A program made the position numbers and the translations under genes. A DNA stretch of 64,000 nt from Fomitopsis serialis (lineage: Eukaryota; Basidiomycota; Agaricomycetes; Polyporales; Fomitopsidaceae), in the NCBI RefSeq assembly GCF_022376445.1, contig NW_025955069.1, forward strand, positions 62,001 to 126,000. The letters run 5' to 3'. This document shows, in pieces, positions 59,137-64,000 of the stretch (positions are counted from its first letter, which is position 1; the number at the start of each line of letters is the position of its first letter). The notes beneath the pieces were generated by a model. It was not told the origin of the DNA. It saw nothing but the letters and a program-made list of their open reading frames with translations, and did no database searches.

Positions 59137-59231
59137 GTCAATGATACTGACACACTGATGGCACTGAGCTCACTGACACTTCTGAGGTAAATTTCTTCGA
59201 GTTTGTCAGTGCGTGTCAGTGCACATCAGTG
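59137..59231. repeat. Right terminal repeat of Plavaka element
   Basis: Mirror of the left end: CACTGA-type units (59,150-59,190), then GTCAGTGCGTGTCAGTGCACATCAGTG at the edge as three spaced CAGTG units. Confidence 0.8.
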
Positions 59232-60590
59232 CGTCGGGGAATCGCCGAAGTACTGATGCAGAGGGGTGTTCTCGTCGTTCTCGTTAGTGTCGTTGCCTGT
59301 GTCCGAGAGACCCAAATGAGTCGACTCGGGGGACTGAGGGATTGCACCGAACGGTCGCCGAGGATGTGGAGTCGGGGGACGTTCACCCGTGTTCTCGTGG
59401 CATTCATTGACCGGAGGGCGCCCTCCGTAGAGCTCAGTCTCGTCGATAAAGGGTATGCCGTCAGCACGTAGCTGGGCCGCAGCCAGGCAAGCGTCCTGTC
59501 AATTACGATAGACGCGGATGAGGGCCCCGTCCATGTGCATTGCAAGGGCCGAGACTTTGGCATTACTGGCGTAGGCGCCGTCGATGCGGCTGTTGCTGAC
59601 GACATACCAGGTGTGCGCATTCTCGAGCTCGATACGCTTTGCTTTGAACAGCGGGGGAAGCATCTCGATGGGACGTCTCGCAATCTGCGAGTAACATCCC
59701 GCGTAGAGGTTGTTTACACTGAGAAGCCACATGAGGGGGATCGGCTGGGTGAAGATTCCCCCTTTCATGAGGTTGGTGAGGGAGCGGATGTCGGGAGGAA
59801 GAGTAGGTGCCTCGGGTTCGTTCGCAGCGCAGGTCGACTCGGTGTGGCCTGGCTGGCGGTGATTGCAACGGGGGCAGCGATAGCGAGGGCAGTCGATGGT
59901 GCGGTGATATGGGGTGTCAGTACCCTGGCAGACAGTGCAGGGCGTGTAGTTGGTGACCATGCGGGCGAAGTCACGAGCATCAATGTTGGAAAAGGTGGGA
60001 GCGACAACGAAGTCGCGAGTGTACTGGACATCGGAGAAGGGAACCATGTTGCGAGCGATCATCTTCATCGCCGGGAAGGCCTCAAGGTCCTTGAATCGGC
60101 GCATCAATCGCCTCGCCGCCGCATCCCGTTGTTGGGCGTACATGTAGATGGTGTCCTTGATGAGATCCTGCTGGATCCAGACCTCGGCGGCGCTGGCGTA
60201 GAGGTCTGCGAGAGTGTCCATCGCAGAGAGTGTGTCGTCGGGGTTGTCAGAGAGAGGACCGTGTTGTTGGAGGGCCTCGCGGAAGGCCTGGGGGCGGAGA
60301 GGACCTGCGACACGAGGGGCCAGTTGAGGTGGCCGGTCGGGAGCGGTTTGAGGCAGAGGATGTGGTCGACGAAGGAAGAGGCGGGCGAATCGATGGAGGG
60401 ACCAAACACGTTAGCCTCGGTGGAGGCCGAGAGGTAGGTCGGCATCGACCTTCGTGTCCTTTGGTCCTGACGCGACATTGGCAACGGGTGCAGAAGTGAT
60501 AGTGGGGGTCGAGTGGGAGACATTGACGGCGGTTGAGTCCAGAGGTGTAGAGTTCAAGTTGTGAGACGATGAGGGCGCACATTATTTAGT
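59232..60590 (-). pseudogene. Zinc-knuckle ORF of element B, damaged
   Basis: A minus-strand ORF with two unusual knuckles: CTVC, 7 residues, H, 4 residues, C, then CPRC, 6 residues, H, 4 residues, C (about 59,930-59,835). Upstream is a helical region (about 60,310-60,030) with PLSDNPDDTLSAMDTLADLYASAAEVW and FKDLEAFPAMKMIARNMVPFSDVQY, resembling a gag-type capsid. Downstream it reads to NLYAGC and HMDGALIRVYRN, where a TGA (59,499) interrupts. The same frame then continues QDACLAAAQLRADGIPFIDETELYGG up to the Plavaka end. There is also a frame change in a C-rich run near 60,290. Placed between the chromodomain fragment (63.6 kb) and the LTR (42.1 kb) on the same strand, it occupies the third-ORF position of element B. 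It could instead be the gag of a different decayed element. Confidence 0.6.
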
Positions 60591-60601
60591 GTGTCTAACC
60601 C

Positions 60602-63500
60602 GTTCGGAACGGTAGACCCGGAGTGAGATTTGCCCATTTGGAATGTTGACCCGGAGGCCGGCCGGAGCAGCCCCAGGGTCCAGCCGGAACGTTTGCAACG
60701 GTGCCATTGCAACGCTCCGGCCGGAGGGCATGGCTGGCTGGTCATCCACCGTCTCCAGCGTTGCGGCCGGCCTCCCCTGGAACCTTCCCGAGACGTTGCA
60801 ACGGTCCGGCCGGAGGGTATGTGGGCCGGTCATCCTCTTTCCAACAGTCCGGCCGGAGCAGGCAGATTTCTGAGCTAAACGGAGTGGCCAGGCAGTTTAC
60901 ATTGCAAATGCTCCGGCCGGTCAGTAGATTACAATAAACATGGTACCATTAGCAACGGCCCGGCCGGAGTTCCTGCCAGAGCAATGTACACATTGCAACG
61001 GTCCGGCCGGAGCACATGGAATCAATTCCCAGCAATGCAAATGGTCCGGCCGGTCAGTCAATACACCACTGCAAATGGTCCGGCCGGCCAGTAGAAATGT
61101 GAGTGTCAATGGTCCGGCCGGCCGGATTTTTTCACCTTTCGCCGGCCGAAAATACAATGTCTCAGGCCGGGGGTACAGCCAAAACTCGGCCAAAGCAGCC
61201 AGCCATTTTGCCGGCTGAGCTTTTGCTTTGCCGACCGGGCATGGATTGTCCCGGGCCGAGATTGTTCAGATTGTCTCGGGCCGAAGATTTTCAGATTATC
61301 ATGATCTCGGGCCGAAAGATTTTTGGCCGAAGCTTGGTGGTGAAAGTGGCCAGACATTTCACCTGCCAAGGGTTTGCTTCACCAATGGGCAAAGCATTGT
61401 CTCGGGCCAAAGAGTTGGGCATTTTCTCGGGCCGAAGATTTGGCCGAAGCTTGGTGAAAACAGCCGGGCTGTCGGATTGCCATATAAGGAAATTTGGTAT
61501 TGACTGGTAGTACTTCATTGATAGACTATAGTATCAATTCCCTAGTGACCAAAGATGTCTAGTTAGGCCAGGATGTGCAAAACAAGATTTACTCACAGGC
61601 TTCTTTGCACAACAAGCTAATCAATTTCTGAAGCCAGTTTTCTTTTCCCACACTGTTTGACTATCTAGGATGTGTTGTTTCAATGCATAGAGTATATCCC
61701 CAACAGGAATAGTCTTATTCTTTGAAGCTGAATACAGGACAACAGATAAGGGGCATACAGGTATGGTACCGTGCTGAACAATGTTGACTCCTGCAGACAA
61801 TCTACATTCAAAACAATGTTTCACCATCTAGAATAGTTCATTTCCTCACAAGGAATCTGTTCTCCAAAGGAATAGTCTTATTCACACAAGCTGAATGTGG
61901 TACAGAGTTAAGGGGATCATGCACTCCGGCCGGACCATCTCCTATGAGGATGAGGATTGGCCGGCCGGACTGTTACCAATGTAAATGTTTCTGTGGCAAG
62001 TGCAATGTGCATGCTGGTACAACATTTCAGTGTGACACCCAGACAGACAATAATCCAAAGTATGTCTCTCACAATATAATGCATATTCACCTTATCTTCA
62101 TCCCCGAGTTCAGCTTCAAAGAATAAGACTATTCCTTTGGGAGACTTGCTTGTTGCATTGAAATGTGCTACTCTAGATTGTGGAACATTGTGGGGAAAGC
62201 ATATTGGCTTCAGGAAGTGAACACAGTATGACATGTATACCCATACACCCTTGCCTTAACTCTGTACTACATTCAGCTTATGTGAATAAGACTGTTCCTT
62301 TGGAGGATTCACTCCCTATGGGTAAATGAACCATCAGAGGTTGTGAAACAGTGTTTTGAATGTAGATTGTCTGCAGGAGTCAACATTGTTCAGCACGGTA
62401 CCATACCTGTATGCCCCTTATCTGTTGTCCTGTATTCAGCTTCAAAGAATAAGACTATTCCTGTTGGGGATATACTCTATGCATTGAAACAACACATCCT
62501 AGATAGTCAAACAGTGTGGGAAAAGAAAACTGGCTTCAGAAATTGATTAGCTTGTTGTGCAAAGAAGCCTGTGAGTAAATCTTGTTTTGCACATCCTGGC
62601 CTAACTAGACATCTTTGGTCACTAGGGAATTGATACTATAGTCTATCAATGAAGTACTACCAGTCAATACCAAATTTCCTTATATGGCAATCCGACAGCC
62701 CGGCTGTTTTCACCGAGCTTCGGCCAAATCTTCGGCCCGAGAAAATGCCCAACTCTTCGGCCCGAGGCAGTACTCAAATCTTCGGCCCGAGAAAATGGTC
62801 AACTTTTCGGCCCGAGACAATGCTTGCCCGGTCGGTGAAGCAAAAGCTCGGCCGGCAAAATGTCTGGCTGCTTTGGCCGAGTTTTGGCTGTACCCTTGGC
62901 CCGAGACATTGTGTTTTTGGCTGGCAAAAAGTCCGGCCGGACCATTTGTAGTGGTACAGCCTGAGGCCGGCCGGCTCGTTTGCAATGCTATATCTGTTGA
63001 CTGGCCGGACTGTTTGCAGCGTGGACTGCCTGGCCACTTTGAATTCTGCCTGCTCCGGCCGCAACGTTGGGAACAAGGGATGACCAGCCGGCATACCCTC
63101 CGGCCAGAGCACTGCAACGTTGGGTGAAAGAGGCCGGGAGGATCGTTGAGAAGTGGGGGGGGGCGGCCGGGGTGTAGTCCGGCCGGAGCGTTGCAACGTC
63201 CGGTGAAAACAGGCCGGCCGCAGCATTGAGGAGGGGGGCGGGCTGCGACGCACTCCGGCCGGAGTGTTGCAATGTTTCATGAAAACAGGCCGGGTGGATC
63301 ATTGGGGACAGTATACAGGGGTGGCAAGGCCGGCCGCAACGTTGGAGACGAGGCAGAGCCGGCCGGCATGCACTCCGGCCGGACCACTGGCAACGTGCTG
63401 GCAATGACAACGTCTGCAACGTTGACCCGGACCCCTCCGGCCGGAGCCGGCCGCACCGTTTCAGACGGCCAGATCTCACTCCGGGTTTACCATTCGGAAC
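60602..63500. mobile_element. Fold-back element, 2.9 kb, rich in CCGGCCGG repeats
   Basis: Two arms of about 1.3 kb are inverted copies of one another around a central spacer of about 330 bp (about 61,925-62,250). The outer ends match: left GTTCGGAACGGTAGACCC, and right reverse complement GTTCCGAATGGTAAACCC, both followed by GGAGTGAGAT. Inner arm segments are nearly identical, for example 61,494-61,827 against 62,343-62,673 inverted. The outer half of each arm is packed with CCGGCCGG-centred units (often CAAATGGTCCGGCCGG), and the middle with CTCGGGCCGAAGAT units. The ORFs in it are mirror-image by-products and no transposase is present. No clear target duplication was found. It appears inserted between the pol end and the zinc-knuckle ORF of element B. 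Confidence 0.78.
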
Positions 63501-63524
63501 GTCAAATCTTACTCAGTAGGCTCA

Positions 63525-64000
63525 AGGGCGTCGTAGTAGTCCCTGAGTGAGAGATCATCGTAGGCGGGGAAGCGGGCATGGGAAGGTCAACAGTCGCTGT
63601 CGTCGTCTTGGGGTCCGAGTCTCACCACTCCAAGACGATGCTGCTCTTTATACTCGTAGAGGAGCCAAAGGCGATGCTGGCGCTTGTAGTCATCCAGGAT
63701 CTCTTGCCCCGTCTCCATGATGTTTGACTCCGGTTCCCATGTGTTTTTGCTCGAAGGGTATCCTTTCCATTTCACGAGGTACCGGTGTCGGGAAGCCGTG
63801 CCCTGGTGTCCCAATATGGCTTCAAATTCCCATCGTTCTTCACCTTCTACTTCGTCCGGAGGTGGTTCTGTATAGGTCGGTGTGTAGGTTGCGAGTCTCC
63901 CGGGTCGGAGAGTTGTTAATGTTACAGCGTCTCAGTCTCGACCTCGTGGTACTCGACTTTTATATTGATATACCTGTTAATGTTACAGCATCTACGAGGC
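63525..64000 (-). pseudogene. C-terminal end of chromovirus pol (chromodomain), element B
   Basis: Minus-strand reading PTYTEPPPDEVEGEERWEFE and then a chromodomain: ILGHQGTASRHRYLVKWKGY and KNTWEPESNI (about 63,860-63,715). This is the tail of a Ty3/gypsy integrase of the chromovirus group, with the aromatic cage positions kept. A TGA at 63,587 follows DDDSDC, but the same frame continues PSHARFPAYDDLSLRDYYDALEPTE to TAA (about 63,511), so the TGA is probably a mutation. The remainder of pol lies to the right, beyond the window. A short repeat TGTTAATGTTACAGC occurs twice (about 63,914 and 63,972). Confidence 0.75.

Larger units (their letters stand above)
42858..59231. mobile_element. Plavaka DNA transposon with two divergent genes, carrying a nested chromovirus
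   Basis: Plavaka is a basidiomycete transposase group related to CACTA/KDZ elements. The two ends mirror each other. The left end reads CACTGAAGGTCACTGAAGC with a third CACTGA, then inverted CAGTG copies (to about 42,932). The right end, reverse complemented, reads CACTGATGTGCACTGACACG with a third CACTGA, then inverted copies (from about 59,140). Between them are a leftward gene (43,139-45,527) and the rightward transposase (45,774-59,050). Subtracting the nested element and its duplicated 5 bp leaves about 6.3 kb. Flanking triplets (AAT and CGT) do not match, so I saw no target duplication. The start and end coordinates are those of the outermost CACTG. Confidence 0.8.

Noticed and set aside
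42855..59234. Target-site duplication of the Plavaka element
   Set aside because: The flanking bases (AAT left, CGT right) do not match, nor do those of the inner CACTG units, so none is claimed.
61621..62546. The same 67-68-codon ORF found on both strands (61,621-61,827 - and 62,343-62,546 +)
   Set aside because: It is one sequence present in the two inverted arms of the fold-back element. The arms explain it and nothing marks it as a gene.
62710..63479. ORFs of 130-170 codons within the fold-back arms
   Set aside because: They consist of translated CCGGCCGG-type repeats (recurrent PAG, RPE, SGR) and lack any domain.

Overview
The window is nuclear DNA of a filamentous basidiomycete, most likely an Agaricomycete of polypore type. 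Genes are compact and split by many 45-70 nt GT-AG introns, GC is fairly high, and the protein families (Vps15, DEDD Argonaute, Hcs1/IGHMBP2-like helicase, biotin ligase, Mug190-like C2 protein, Plavaka transposase, chromoviruses) fit that clade. I saw no rRNA, tRNA or CRISPR.

Positions 1-35,000 are ordinary chromosome: the 3' end of VPS15, an Argonaute gene, an orphan three-exon gene, an orphan AAA-type ATPase, another small orphan gene, an SF1 helicase divergent from biotin protein ligase, a Mug190/tricalbin-like lipid-transfer protein, a cytochrome P450 divergent from a flavin-reductase-like enzyme, and an MFS monocarboxylate-type transporter. A GDP-L-fucose synthase gene lacking its N-terminal quarter marks the edge of the gene-rich part. 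Several of these otherwise intact genes need a one-base frame correction, which looks more like assembly indels than decay.

Positions 35,700-64,000 are a repeat-rich nest. It holds a 75-bp minisatellite, a 98-bp poly-A-tailed retroposed fragment with 15-bp target repeats, and an INO1 pseudogene split by a 635-bp hAT-type MITE with an 8-bp target duplication. Next is a layered set of elements. The left remnant (LTR, polypurine tract and ORF end, 42,117-42,857) and the right remnants (zinc-knuckle ORF, 59,232-60,590; chromodomain end of pol, 63,525-64,000) look like one old chromovirus (element B), opened by two insertions. One insertion is a roughly 6.3-kb Plavaka DNA transposon (42,858-59,231) with two divergent genes. 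The other is a 2.9-kb fold-back element (60,602-63,500). Inside the Plavaka transposase gene, within its first intron (53 nt once the insert is ignored), sits a complete 10,042-bp chromovirus (element A, 45,930-55,971) with two identical 201-bp LTRs and a CTTCT target duplication. Because it lies in an intron, the transposase reading frame is preserved.

The least expected feature is that element A carries a long third ORF between pol and the polypurine tract, where envelope genes sit in other elements. Element B seems to carry a different third ORF, with paired zinc knuckles, at the same place. Neither resembles an envelope protein.
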